The notes under the pieces are model-generated. The model was not told the origin of the DNA. It did no database searches and worked only from the letters and a program-made list of their open reading frames with translations. From Pseudomonas sp. 8Z (lineage in GTDB: Bacteria; Pseudomonadota; Gammaproteobacteria; Pseudomonadales; Pseudomonadaceae), in NCBI RefSeq assembly GCF_902506535.1, contig NZ_LR733825.1:375206-439205 (forward strand): a DNA stretch of 64,000 nucleotides, in the 5' to 3' direction. Below are positions 1 to 9,018 of this stretch, piece by piece. A program made the position numbers and the translations under genes. Numbering within the stretch: the stretch's first letter is position 1; the number at the start of each line of letters is the position of its first letter.

Positions 1-447
1 CACTTCTGACGGCGGCGTCATGCGGATATTGACGCGCACATCCGGCCCTTGCTCCTTGAGGCGGGCCAGGGCGTGGGTGATACGCATATGCGGGACTGTC
101 ACCAGATTATCGGTCAGGCCGATGTTCAGCTCACCGCGCAGGTGCTGGTGCAGACCGTTGACCTCGGTGCGAAAGCTCTCCAGCGCCGCCAGCAGTTGCA
201 GGGTGCTCTGGTAAACCTCGCGGCCTTCCTCGGTCAGGGCGAAACCGGCGCGGCCGCGCTGGCACAGGCGCAGGCCGAGGCGTTGCTCCAGATCGCTCAT
301 CTGCTGGCTGATGGCCGAGCGGCCGATACCCAACGCGCTCTCGGCAGCAGAAAAACCGCCGCACTCCACTACGCTGCGAAACAGCTTGAGCAGGCGGATT
401 TCAAAGTCACTGACCTGGGCCAGCGGATCGGGACGGCGGCTGCTCAT
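1..447 (-). CDS. LysR-family transcriptional regulator (3' part cut by window edge)
   Basis: Reading the minus strand from the ATG at 447 gives 149 codons open to the window edge. The N-terminus (FEIRLLKLFRSVVECGGFSAAESALGIGR is the core, residues ~15-43) is a LysR winged helix-turn-helix, followed by SAISQQMSDLEQRLG and the start of the effector domain. LysR regulators usually run ~300 residues, so about half lies outside. It diverges from the transaminase gene at 636, and a LysR gene beside a beta-alanine transaminase fits a local activator of that operon. The target and ligand are inferred only from position. Confidence 0.9.
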   Translation of the reverse strand, partial: MSSRRPDPLAQVSDFEIRLLKLFRSVVECGGFSAAESALGIGRSAISQQMSDLEQRLGLRLCQRGRAGFALTEEGREVYQSTLQLLAALESFRTEVNGLHQHLRGELNIGLTDNLVTVPHMRITHALARLKEQGPDVRVNIRMTPPSEV

Positions 448-540
448 TTGTTTAGTGAACCTTGAACTGAAGATAAGAAGAGTGCTGTTTTACTGACTCT
501 ATGCCCGTGGCACCTTTGCTGGCAACTGATGCCCTTACTC

Positions 541-596
541 GTAGGAGCGGCTTCAGCCGCGATGGCTGTCGATTCTCGCGGCTAAAGCCCTCCCAC
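541..596. repeat. REP-type inverted pair (BIME)
   Basis: Two convergent copies of a Pseudomonas REP lie at 541-562 and 576-596, separated by 13 bases, each with the core GGCTTCAGCCGCGA or its variant. The pair sits in the 188-base gap between the divergent LysR and transaminase genes. The open frame can be extended upstream through it, which is one reason to reject the longer transaminase start. Confidence 0.8.
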
Positions 597-635
597 AAAG
601 CCCCCGATCACGCCGCCACTGCCGAGGCCACCCCG

Positions 636-1982
636 ATGAACATGCCGCAGACCGCAACCCCGTCCCTGGCCAGCCAGCTCAAGCTGGATGCGCACTGGAT
701 GCCGTTCTCCGCCAACCGCGCCTTCCAGCGTGACCCACGTTTGATCGTGGCCGCCGAAGGCAACTGGCTGACCGACGATAGCGGGCGCAAGGTCTATGAC
801 AGCCTGTCCGGCCTATGGACCTGCGGCGCCGGCCACTCGCGCAAGGAAATTCAGGAGGCCGTGGCCAAGCAACTCGGCACCCTCGACTACTCGCCGGGCT
901 TTCAGCACGGCCACCCACTGTCGTTCAAGTTGGCCGAAGAAGTCGCCGACCTGATGCCGGGCGAGCTGAACCACGTCTTCTTCACCGGCTCCGGCTCCGA
1001 GTGTGCCGACACCGCGGTGAAGATGGCCAAGGCCTACTGGCGCCTGAAAGGTCAGCCGGCCAAGACCAAGTTCATTGGCCGCGCCCGTGGTTACCACGGC
1101 GTCAACATCGCCGGCACCTCGCTCGGCGGCATCGGCGGCAACCGCAAGATGTACGGCCAGTTCATGGATGCCGACCACCTGCCGCACACCCTGCAACCGC
1201 ATCTGGCCTTCACCAAGGGCATGGCCGAAACTGGCGGCGTGGAACTGGCCAACGAACTGCTCAAGCTGATCGAACTGCACGACGCCTCCAACATCGCCGC
1301 CGTCATCGTCGAACCGATGTCCGGCTCTGCGGGCGCCATCGTGCCGCCGGTGGGCTACCTGCAGCGCCTGCGCGAAATCTGCACGCAGCACAACATCCTG
1401 CTGATCTTCGATGAGGTCATCACCGGCTTTGGCCGCATGGGCAAGTGGAGCGGCGCGGAGTACTTCGGCGTCACCCCGGATCTGATGAACGTCGCCAAGC
1501 AAATCACCAACGGCGCCATCCCGCTCGGTGCGGTAATCGCCAGCAGCGAGATCTACACCACTTTCATGCAGCAGCCGTCGCCGGAGCACATGATCGAGTT
1601 CACTCACGGCTACACCTATTCGGCGCACCCGGTCGCCTGCGCCGCCGGCCTGGCGACGCTGGAACTGCTCAAGCGCGAGAACCTGATCCAGCAAGCCGCC
1701 GAACTGGCGCCCAAGTTCGAGGCCGCCTTGCATGGCCTCAAAGGCGCCAAGCACGTCGTCGACATCCGCAACTGCGGCCTGGCCGGTGCGCTGCAAATCG
1801 CCCCGCGTGACGGCGATGCGGTGATCCGCCCTTACGAGGCCGGTATCGCCCTGTGGAAGGCCGGCTTCTACGTGCGCTTCGGCGGCGACACCCTGCAGTT
1901 CGGCCCAACCTTCAACGCCAAGATCGAAGACCTCGACCGCGTGTTCAACGCCGTTGGCGACGTGCTGAACACACTCGACTGA
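636..1982 (+). CDS. aptA: Beta-alanine/omega-amino acid:pyruvate transaminase (class III, PLP)
   Basis: A 448-residue class III aminotransferase that moves the amino group of beta-alanine (and other omega-amines) to pyruvate, giving malonate semialdehyde and alanine in the cytosol. The start MNMPQTATPSLASQLKLDAH matches the known P. putida enzyme closely (from memory). The frame stays open back to 501 but that stretch is a REP. The PLP lysine is in NVAKQITNGAIPLGAV at about residue 288; IFDEVITGFGR is the class III cofactor motif. The next gene, mmsA, would oxidise the semialdehyde product. A strong hairpin separates the two genes, so read-through may be partial. PA-type naming would be bauA. 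Confidence 0.94.
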   Translation: MNMPQTATPSLASQLKLDAHWMPFSANRAFQRDPRLIVAAEGNWLTDDSGRKVYDSLSGLWTCGAGHSRKEIQEAVAKQLGTLDYSPGFQHGHPLSFKLAEEVADLMPGELNHVFFTGSGSECADTAVKMAKAYWRLKGQPAKTKFIGRARGYHGVNIAGTSLGGIGGNRKMYGQFMDADHLPHTLQPHLAFTKGMAETGGVELANELLKLIELHDASNIAAVIVEPMSGSAGAIVPPVGYLQRLREICTQHNILLIFDEVITGFGRMGKWSGAEYFGVTPDLMNVAKQITNGAIPLGAVIASSEIYTTFMQQPSPEHMIEFTHGYTYSAHPVACAAGLATLELLKRENLIQQAAELAPKFEAALHGLKGAKHVVDIRNCGLAGALQIAPRDGDAVIRPYEAGIALWKAGFYVRFGGDTLQFGPTFNAKIEDLDRVFNAVGDVLNTLD

Positions 1983-1987
1983 TTCCT

Positions 1988-2042
1988 GTGGGAGGGGCTT
2001 TAGCCGCGACGCTCACTCAGTCGTGGCTGAAGCCCCTCCCAC
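1988..2042. repeat. REP hairpin between aptA and mmsA
   Basis: Arms at 1988-2010 and 2020-2042 pair at about 21 of 23 positions, with a 9-base loop. The sequence is of the same family as the pair at 541-596. There is no T-run, so it is a REP and not a classical terminator. It fills most of the 82-base gap between the two genes and could cause partial termination or stabilise the aptA mRNA. Confidence 0.8.
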
Positions 2043-2064
2043 CCACCTGACTTTGGAGATTCCC

Positions 2065-3561
<1,497 letters not shown>

Positions 3562-3577
3562 GTGAGCACTTTCTCCG

Positions 3578-3729
3578 GTAGCCTGGGTAGAGCGAAGCGA
3601 AACCCAGGGAACGGTTGACGGGCTTCGCCGAGCTCTACCCCTCTACGGGTTGCATTCCCGTAGCCTGGGTAGAACGCAGCGAAACCCGGGAAAGGGTCGA
3701 TGGGTTTCGCCGAGCTCTACCCATCCTAC
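3578..3729. repeat. Two 70-base REP hairpins flanking the 3' side of the RAYT gene
   Basis: Two units, 3578-3647 and 3660-3729, each begin GTAGCCTGGGTAGA and close with the near-complement ending CTCTACCC..CTAC. The second is the better palindrome. A third unit of the same length and orientation lies at 4320-4389 on the other side of the transposase gene. A family of hairpins on both sides of a RAYT gene is the known REPtron arrangement. Confidence 0.85.
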
Positions 3730-3746
3730 GGTTTCACCCAACCACC

Positions 3747-4280
3747 TCAACCGCCTCGCTCTCCACCCGGCCACTCGTCATCACCACCTGCCCAATCCGT
3801 CGGCAACAATCCTGCCGCCACGTAACGATGAAACGATGACCACGGCCAATCGATGACACGTTCCACATAGCCGTGGTTACGTGGATTGTGATGGATGTAA
3901 TCGACATGCCGGGCGAAGTCTTGCTCATCGCGAATCCGATGCTCCCAATAACGTCGTTGCCAGATTCCCCGCTCGCCTTTGCCGCGCCGGCTGGCGGAGA
4001 TCGATTCACCATAGGGAAGCTGGCGAGAAAACCCGCTCTTGATCTGACGCCAACGCAGCGCGAAGTCGGCATCACCTGGCGGCAGCGTACAGATGGCATG
4101 CAAGTGCTCAGGGAGAATGACGATGGCATCGATCGCCCAGGGATGCCGACGCATCACATCCGCGAAGCTCGCACGTAGCAAATCGAAGCGATCAATCAAC
4201 AAACGACTCTGCCGATCCGCCAGATTGACGGTAAAAAACCACGTAGCTCCGGGCGTGTTGTCGCGACGATAAAGCACCAT
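3747..4280 (-). CDS. REP-associated tyrosine transposase (RAYT)
   Basis: A 177-residue single-domain Y1/HUH protein. Features seen: HLH in LPEHLHAI (the metal-binding HxH, residues ~60-66), the catalytic tyrosine in HVDYIHHNP at about residue 125, and WPWSSFHRY near the C-terminus. These are characteristic of TnpA_REP proteins, which cleave and join single-stranded REP hairpins. A TTG codon at 4289 could extend it by three residues. The gene is bordered by three 70-base hairpins that are probably its substrates. It has no sign of disruption. RAYTs are usually single-copy and domesticated, so this is probably not an active insertion sequence. Confidence 0.92.
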   Translation of the reverse strand: MVLYRRDNTPGATWFFTVNLADRQSRLLIDRFDLLRASFADVMRRHPWAIDAIVILPEHLHAICTLPPGDADFALRWRQIKSGFSRQLPYGESISASRRGKGERGIWQRRYWEHRIRDEQDFARHVDYIHHNPRNHGYVERVIDWPWSSFHRYVAAGLLPTDWAGGDDEWPGGERGG

Positions 4281-4319
4281 GGCGCGCAATCCTTTGCAGA
4301 CAGCTCAATGCCCTTGAGC

Positions 4320-4389
4320 GTAGCCTGGGTAGAGCGAAGCGAAACCCGGGGAAGGGTTGATGGGTTTCGCGGAGCTCTACCCATCCTAC
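4320..4389. repeat. 70-base REP hairpin on the 5' side of the RAYT gene
   Basis: Third copy of the unit at 3578-3729, starting GTAGCCTGGGTAGAGCG and ending CTACCCATCCTAC. It is nearly identical to the 3660-3729 copy. Confidence 0.85.
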
Positions 4390-4392
4390 GGG

Positions 4393-4573
4393 CTCAGGCG
4401 TTTCAGGCTCTGCACCGAACTGCTCGATGCCGCTTGCGAGGCGTAAGCTGAAACGGCGAAACATCCATAGCCGTTGTCACGGGCAGGGCAGGTGGCTGCC
4501 GGAAAATAACCCTGTGGGAGCGGCTTCAGCCGCGAAAGAGTTGGCAGCCACTCAGGCGTTTCAGGCTCTGCAC
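4393..4573. repeat. 23-base direct repeat flanking a REP-bearing segment
   Basis: The 23 bases from 4393 (CTCAGGCGTTTCAGGCTCTG, then CAC) recur exactly at 4551-4573. Between the copies lie 135 bases containing a single REP (4514-4535, GGCTTCAGCCGCGA core). The second copy leads directly into the long repeat that follows. The pattern may record a small duplication or insertion. Confidence 0.7.
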
Positions 4574-4887
4574 TTCGGCCTCGCTCTGGCATTAACTGGG
4601 CCTCTCTGTTTCGCCCCCTCGGGCGAGTTCCTTTTGGCAAACGCCGGATGGCCGGCCCCGCCAAAAGGAACCAAAAGGTTTATGCCCCACCATCCGGAAC
4701 TAGGCGTCCCCGTCATGCTGCGCTCGACTTCCCTCACTCCATCGTCGCTCCGAGGGCCCGACCTAGGCGGCCCCCCGACGAAGGGCCATCCCTGGCCCAT
4801 CGCGGCTCTCGGCTTTGGCATCCTGCGTCGCTCTACCTCCTACATCCATGTAGTCGTCGCGGCATCCATGCCGCTCAACCCTCTACG
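4574..4887. repeat. Long non-coding Pseudomonas-type intergenic repeat
   Basis: This 300-base stretch has no supportable gene. It contains an inverted repeat, CCTTTTGGC / GCCAAAAGG (4629-4637 and 4660-4668), and a long pyrimidine-rich tract. From memory such sequences recur between genes in Pseudomonas and are often mis-annotated as short hypothetical proteins; short open frames run both ways here. The IS5 element that follows appears to have inserted into its right end. Confidence 0.55.
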
Positions 4888-6077
4888 GATGGTCTGAAAT
4901 AGCCCGACATTTCCGGCCGACTTCGACCTCTGCCGATTTTGAACGCACCGACCAGTCAAAACCGGTCAGGTTGTCCGCTCAGCGCTTCGTTTTTGGCCGT
5001 CACGAGCACCTCGTAGCGGCCATTCCTCACATTACAGGTGTACCTCTCCTGCGGTAGTCAGCAAATGTCGGCGCGTCATCCATAGGTTCGACAGGGCAAA
5101 CAAGGTCATCAGATGAGCCGTGTTCTTCGCCAGACCTCGGAAGCGCGTCTTCATGTAGCCGAACTGCCGCTTGATCACCCGGAACGGGTGTTCAACCTTG
5201 GCACGCACCTGGGCCTTGGCTTTCTCAATCTTGCGTCTGGCTTTGTAGAGCGGATTGTTCTTGCCCAGCTTCTTGTACGTGCTCCGGCGCGCCGCAATCT
5301 GCCAGATGACTTCGCGTCCTTCATGCTCAAGCCGCTTCTCGACGCCGGTGTACCCAGCATCGGCCGCAACCATGTTCTCTTGGCCGTGCAGCAGTTTGTC
5401 GACCTGAGTAACGTCTGCAACATTGGCTGCCGTCCCGACCACGCTGTGCACCAGACCCGATTCCTCATCGACACCAATGTGAGCCTTCATGCCGAAGTAA
5501 TACTGGTTGCCCTTCTTGGTCTGGTGCATTTCCGGGTCGCGCTTGCCGTCCTTGTTCTTCGTCGAACTGGGGGCATGGATCAACGTGGCATCGACGATGG
5601 TGCCTTGGCGCAGCGACAGGCCACGATCGCCCAGGTAGCCATTGATCACGCCAAGGATGCCGACCGCCAGCTCATGTTTCTCCAACAAACGACGGAAGTT
5701 GAGGATGGTGGTTTCGTCGGGAATGCGCTCCAGGCTTAGCCCAGCGAACTGACGCAGGATGGTCGTCTCGTACAGCGCTTCTTCCATAGCAGGATCGCTG
5801 TAGCCGAACCAGTTCTGCATCAGGTGCACACGCAGCATCGCCATCAGCGGGTAGGCTGGACGGCCGCCGTCACCCTTCGGGTAATGCGGTTCGATCAAGG
5901 CAAGCAACCCCTTCCACGGCACCACCTGATCCATCTCGATCAGGAACAATTCTTTGCGGGTCTGCTTGCGCTTACCTGCGTACTCGGCGTCGGCGAAGGT
6001 CATCTGCTTCATGGAAAAACTCGGCTGGCGGGATCAGCGTATTTCAACAGATTCGGGAAGTCTTTTTCAGACCATCC
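4888..6077 (-). mobile_element. IS5-family insertion sequence, about 1190 bases
   Basis: Terminal inverted repeats are visible: GGATGGTCTGAAATAG at 4888-4903 and the complement of GGATGGTCTGAAAAAG at 6062-6077 (15 of 16 identical). One transposase gene (5032-6012) fills it, in minus orientation. Flanking four-base target duplications do not match: CTAC on the left, TTAG on the right. IS5 members usually duplicate YTAR, so either the true ends differ by a base or the copy has recombined. Confidence 0.85.
5032..6012 (-). CDS. IS5-family DDE transposase
   Basis: 326 residues, full length for the family. An N-terminal DUF772-type region (LLALIEPHYPKGDGGRPAYP, residues ~36-55) precedes the DDE core. 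First Asp in TIVDATLIHAPSS, second in MVAADAGYTG, and Glu in VRAKVEHPFRVIKRQFG, the usual IS5 Y-R-E region. The frame is unbroken, so the protein is probably functional. It cuts and inserts the element defined by the repeats at 4888 and 6077. Confidence 0.95.
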   Translation of the reverse strand: MKQMTFADAEYAGKRKQTRKELFLIEMDQVVPWKGLLALIEPHYPKGDGGRPAYPLMAMLRVHLMQNWFGYSDPAMEEALYETTILRQFAGLSLERIPDETTILNFRRLLEKHELAVGILGVINGYLGDRGLSLRQGTIVDATLIHAPSSTKNKDGKRDPEMHQTKKGNQYYFGMKAHIGVDEESGLVHSVVGTAANVADVTQVDKLLHGQENMVAADAGYTGVEKRLEHEGREVIWQIAARRSTYKKLGKNNPLYKARRKIEKAKAQVRAKVEHPFRVIKRQFGYMKTRFRGLAKNTAHLMTLFALSNLWMTRRHLLTTAGEVHL

Positions 6078-6371
6078 TTAGCGGCTTAGAAAACCAGTTA
6101 TCTTCAACGCTCAGAAGCTACTGTTCGTTTGTGGCCGGTTCGAGCCCGTCATCAACCGGCTGGAGTCGGCCAATAGCGGGCGGTCTGCTTGAAAATATCT
6201 GTTCTTTTTTCCTTCGAACGCCGAGAGAGCGGTCAAGGCAAAGCAGGAGGGCTTCAGAGAAAAACACGCGCTCTGGGCAAGCCCTAGCGGTATCGCCCGT
6301 TCCCAGCTCTTGCTAGATCAGGTGCGACTTGCCCGTAAGCCGGGGCGATTAACACAGCTCACATACTGACC
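6078..6371. other. Non-coding stretch between IS5 and the marR gene
   Basis: I see no gene here. The base composition falls toward the AT-richer island that follows. A short inverted repeat, CTGACC with GGTCAG, overlaps the marR stop near 6366-6388. The segment around 6130-6190 resembles intergenic spacer cut off by the IS insertion. Confidence 0.5.
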
Positions 6372-6821
6372 CTATACAGGGTGGTCAGAATCGTCATCAA
6401 GGCGTGCAATGCATGCGTCGAGCAATTGATGTAGCGAAACAACGCAGTCAAGGCCTAGTAGGTCATTGAGTGCCTCCTGAGCCTCTTTCCATGCACGCTG
6501 CCCTTCGGCCTGCTTTATGCGACCCGCTTCTGTCACGTCGACAAGACGACTACGAGCATCGCTGCCCGCTCCAATCGACAACCATCCTTGGCCAACCAAC
6601 GGCTGCATATTGCGGGTCAGGGTCGAGGCATCCATCTGCATATGCTTGGCAAGGTCACTCGGCCGAACAGGCCCAAGCCTGACGACCCGTGACAATAGGG
6701 CGTACTGAGTGTTCTTCAATCCGGATTCGGCAACGTAGCGATCGTAGTGACGCGTCACCATACGATTGAGCTGACGAAGCTTCAGATTTGTACAGCCCTG
6801 GGGCTTGATAGTGGTCTGCAT
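6372..6821 (-). CDS. MarR-family transcriptional regulator
   Basis: 149 residues from ATG 6821 (MQTTIKPQGC). Winged-helix core at residues ~40-100: RPSDLAKHMQMDASTLTRNMQPLVGQGWL, then the wing with DARSRLVDVTEAG, typical MarR. The longer frame to 6959 would read through the divergent gene, so it is rejected. It diverges from the thioesterase at 6880 with 58 bases between. That gap holds two similar palindromic sites (6830-6841, 6845-6856), fitting autoregulation and control of the thioesterase. The ligand is unknown. Lower GC than the housekeeping genes around it. Confidence 0.9.
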   Translation of the reverse strand: MQTTIKPQGCTNLKLRQLNRMVTRHYDRYVAESGLKNTQYALLSRVVRLGPVRPSDLAKHMQMDASTLTRNMQPLVGQGWLSIGAGSDARSRLVDVTEAGRIKQAEGQRAWKEAQEALNDLLGLDCVVSLHQLLDACIARLDDDSDHPV

Positions 6822-6829
6822 GCGGTATA

Positions 6830-6857
6830 TTGTATCTGCAAGTGTTGCATATGCAAC
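6830..6857. promoter_or_regulatory. Twin palindromic sites in marR-thioesterase gap (candidate MarR operators)
   Basis: TTGTATCTGCAA (6830-6841) and TTGCATATGCAA (6845-6856) agree at 10 of 12 positions, and the second extends to the perfect 14-base palindrome GTTGCATATGCAAC (6844-6857). Their centres are 15 bases apart. MarR dimers typically bind such short palindromes in divergent promoters. Binding is inferred. Confidence 0.65.
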
Positions 6858-6879
6858 TATTGGTGAAGTAGGTAATCCT

Positions 6880-7416
6880 ATGGAAGTCGCCCAAGTCTTC
6901 GCCCGACGGCAAGCGGATGGAGCTCCTATTAGCTCTCTAGTGCTGGAGGTCGACGCCACACCTCAAGATCAGATCGCAGGACTGTCTGATATGGAAGTAT
7001 TCGAAGCCATTTTCGCTGGCCATTTTCCTCTCGCGCCCATCAGAGCATCACGCGACTTTATTCCAAATCACATGACACCAAGCTTTGCGATTCTCCAAGG
7101 TCGGGCACAGCGCGGGCAATATAACTCGCGGGGTACCGTACATGGTGGTTGTTTCGCTACCTTGCTCGACTCTCGGTTACGCTATGAGGTGCACTCCCCT
7201 CTGCCAGCCAGGCCGGGCTACACCACACTGAAACACGGTGCGCCCCTTAGCGATCGCATGCCGATGGTGCGTGCGAAGGGTAAAGTAATCCGTGTAGGGT
7301 ACAAATTGGCCACTGCCAAGGGACGGATCTTCGGTCCAGACGGCGAACCATATGCACACGTGACCGCGGCTTGCCTGACCTTCCATCACTTAGTACCTAT
7401 TAACCCGGCAATCTAA
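6880..7416 (+). CDS. PaaI-like hotdog-fold thioesterase
   Basis: 178 residues from ATG 6880 (MEVAQVFARRQAD). The C-terminal ~120 residues are a hotdog domain of the PaaI/YigI type: GTVHGGCFATLLDSRL (active-site loop with the acidic residue), LPARPGYTTL, then GYKLATAKGRIFGPDGEPYAH. Family members hydrolyse acyl-CoA thioesters, often aromatic or branched ones. The strand after GYTTL reads KHGAPLSDRMPMVRAKGKV, a few residues shorter than the family pattern I know (TTLELKxNYLRxLT...), so activity may be altered. Divergent from marR and probably its target. Substrate unknown. Confidence 0.82.
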   Translation: MEVAQVFARRQADGAPISSLVLEVDATPQDQIAGLSDMEVFEAIFAGHFPLAPIRASRDFIPNHMTPSFAILQGRAQRGQYNSRGTVHGGCFATLLDSRLRYEVHSPLPARPGYTTLKHGAPLSDRMPMVRAKGKVIRVGYKLATAKGRIFGPDGEPYAHVTAACLTFHHLVPINPAI

Positions 7417-7878
7417 CAGGGCAAGTAGCGATTGAGCCGTAAAGTCATAAATCATATGAAAAATATGCTTTTCTCCACAGGGCATAGAGGTCCTATTTGG
7501 TTGCCGCGTTAATATCTCTGAATCAATGAACCAGCTTGATGCCGCTCTCGATCTGCTGGGGCGAGCACCTATTGGCGCCTGTAACCATCTACAGAGATAT
7601 ACGGCGACACAGAACGATGGAATTGCCACACTTGGTGATACTTCGTAGCGTGAAAAAAATCTATAGACGCCATTAATACTTATGGCGCTGGTTCAGCGCT
7701 TCATATCGATTATTACTCAATCGAGCGATATATAGCGCATGCAATTTAACTATTTCATGAGGCTAATTAATCGCAGCACCATGCTTAGAATATATCGAGT
7801 CTATGTTTTTGATGCTGTAAGCAAGGGCGCCGTCAGGGTTTTGCTAAAAATTTTCGCAACGTGCTATCCGGAGAAACT
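7417..7878. other. AT-rich spacer without a supportable gene
   Basis: 462 bases. Short open frames exist on both strands (for example 7390-7629 on minus, and 7502-7648 on plus ending at a TAG), but none resembles a family I recognise. The 7640-7870 part is strikingly AT-rich for this genome and carries partial symmetry around TATCGATTATTACTCAATCGA (7706 region). It probably contains the promoter of the aldo/keto reductase gene. Confidence 0.5.
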
Positions 7879-8883
7879 ATGAAATATACAACTTTTGGAA
7901 AAACAGGCCTGAATGTCTCTCAATTGGCACTTGGCACAGGTAATTTCGGAACTCGCTGGGGGTATGGCGCAGACCCCGAGGTCAGTAAGGCTATTTTCAA
8001 TAATTATGCTGAAGCAGGTGGGAATTTTATTGACGGGGCAGACGTTTACCAATTCGGAGAATCCGAGGAACTGCTAGGCACTCTATTAGAAGGGCGTCGC
8101 GAGAATTTTGTCCTGGCGACCAAGTACGCCCGGGGTGTACAGCCAGATGCGAATCGCCTTGTAACAGGCAACAGCCGTAAAGCGATGGTGGCCTCGGTAG
8201 AAGCAAGTTTAAAGCGGCTTAAAACAGACCGTATTGATCTCTACTGGGTTCATTGGCCAGATGATGTTACGCCCGCAGAAGAAATCGTTCGAGGGTTCGA
8301 GGATCTCGCACGGGCAGGTAAAATTATCTATGCAGGCCTCTCCAACTTTCCAGCCTGGCGGCTTTCTCGCGCGGTTACTCTATCTGAGTTTCGCAATGCG
8401 GTACCAATCGCGGCTGCGCAGTTTGAGCACAGCCTAGTGCACCGAGAACCTGAAGCTGATCTATTCCCGGCTTCGCATGCACTGGGACTCGGGGTCGTGA
8501 CCTGGTCACCACTGGGCGGAGGTATGCTGACAGGCAAATACCGCAAAGGTGAGAAAGGACGCGCGGAGGGCTTCGGCGGTAACGTATTCCAGCCAGAGAA
8601 CAGTGAGCAGCGTACTCGGGTGCTGGACACTGTTATGGACATTGCCAACGAACTAGGCGTCAGTCCAGGGCAAGTTGCTATCGCATGGTCAGGCACACAC
8701 GGGTCAGTGCCGATCATTGGGCCACGATCAGTAGAGCAACTGCTCGACAACCTAGGGGCCCTCTCGGTCGAATTGACACACGAGCAAATTCAACGCCTCG
8801 ACACCGTTAGCAGCACGGCTCCTTCAACGCCTGCAAGGACAGCTACACCCTGGTCTGCCAAGCCATTCCGGGTCGTGGCTTAA
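7879..8883 (+). CDS. Aldo/keto reductase
   Basis: 334 residues; ATG 7879 preceded by GGAG at about 7869-7872. The (beta/alpha)8 oxidoreductase signature is clear: N-terminal KTGLNVSQLALGTGNFG, catalytic Asp and Tyr in FIDGADVYQFGESEELLG (residues ~52-70), Lys in LATKYARG, His in DLYWVHWPDD, and the NADP-binding end SVPIIGPRSVEQLLDNL. It belongs to the Tas/YajO-like branch. It sits between a thioesterase and an MFS transporter in an IS-bounded, lower-GC segment. A strong terminator follows it, so it is probably its own transcript. Substrate unknown. Confidence 0.92.
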   Translation: MKYTTFGKTGLNVSQLALGTGNFGTRWGYGADPEVSKAIFNNYAEAGGNFIDGADVYQFGESEELLGTLLEGRRENFVLATKYARGVQPDANRLVTGNSRKAMVASVEASLKRLKTDRIDLYWVHWPDDVTPAEEIVRGFEDLARAGKIIYAGLSNFPAWRLSRAVTLSEFRNAVPIAAAQFEHSLVHREPEADLFPASHALGLGVVTWSPLGGGMLTGKYRKGEKGRAEGFGGNVFQPENSEQRTRVLDTVMDIANELGVSPGQVAIAWSGTHGSVPIIGPRSVEQLLDNLGALSVELTHEQIQRLDTVSSTAPSTPARTATPWSAKPFRVVA

Positions 8884-8921
8884 AGCCAGGCACAGCGACC
8901 ATAGACATATAGTGCTAGCAA

Positions 8922-8949
8922 CCGGCCACACCTAAGTGGCCGGCTTTTT
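8922..8949 (+). terminator. Rho-independent terminator after the aldo/keto reductase
   Basis: Eight-base perfect stem CCGGCCAC / GTGGCCGG (8922-8929 and 8936-8943) with a six-base loop, followed by CTTTTT. Confidence 0.9.
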
Positions 8950-9018
8950 AACTAGGTATTGAAATTCCGAAGCGCTGTACCAAGCGCTCCCGCCGTAATA
9001 GGTCGTTTGGAAGTTATG

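Noticed and set aside
813..1796. A 327-codon minus-strand open frame inside aptA
   Set aside because: It is the shadow of the transaminase frame with no recognisable domain.
4427..4897. Short open frames in the 4.4-4.9 kb repeat region, both strands
   Set aside because: They follow repeat sequence, with atypical Pro/Arg-rich translations. I treat the stretch as non-coding repeat.
7390..7629. A 79-codon minus frame in the AT-rich spacer
   Set aside because: It overlaps the thioesterase end and has no domain or SD sequence.
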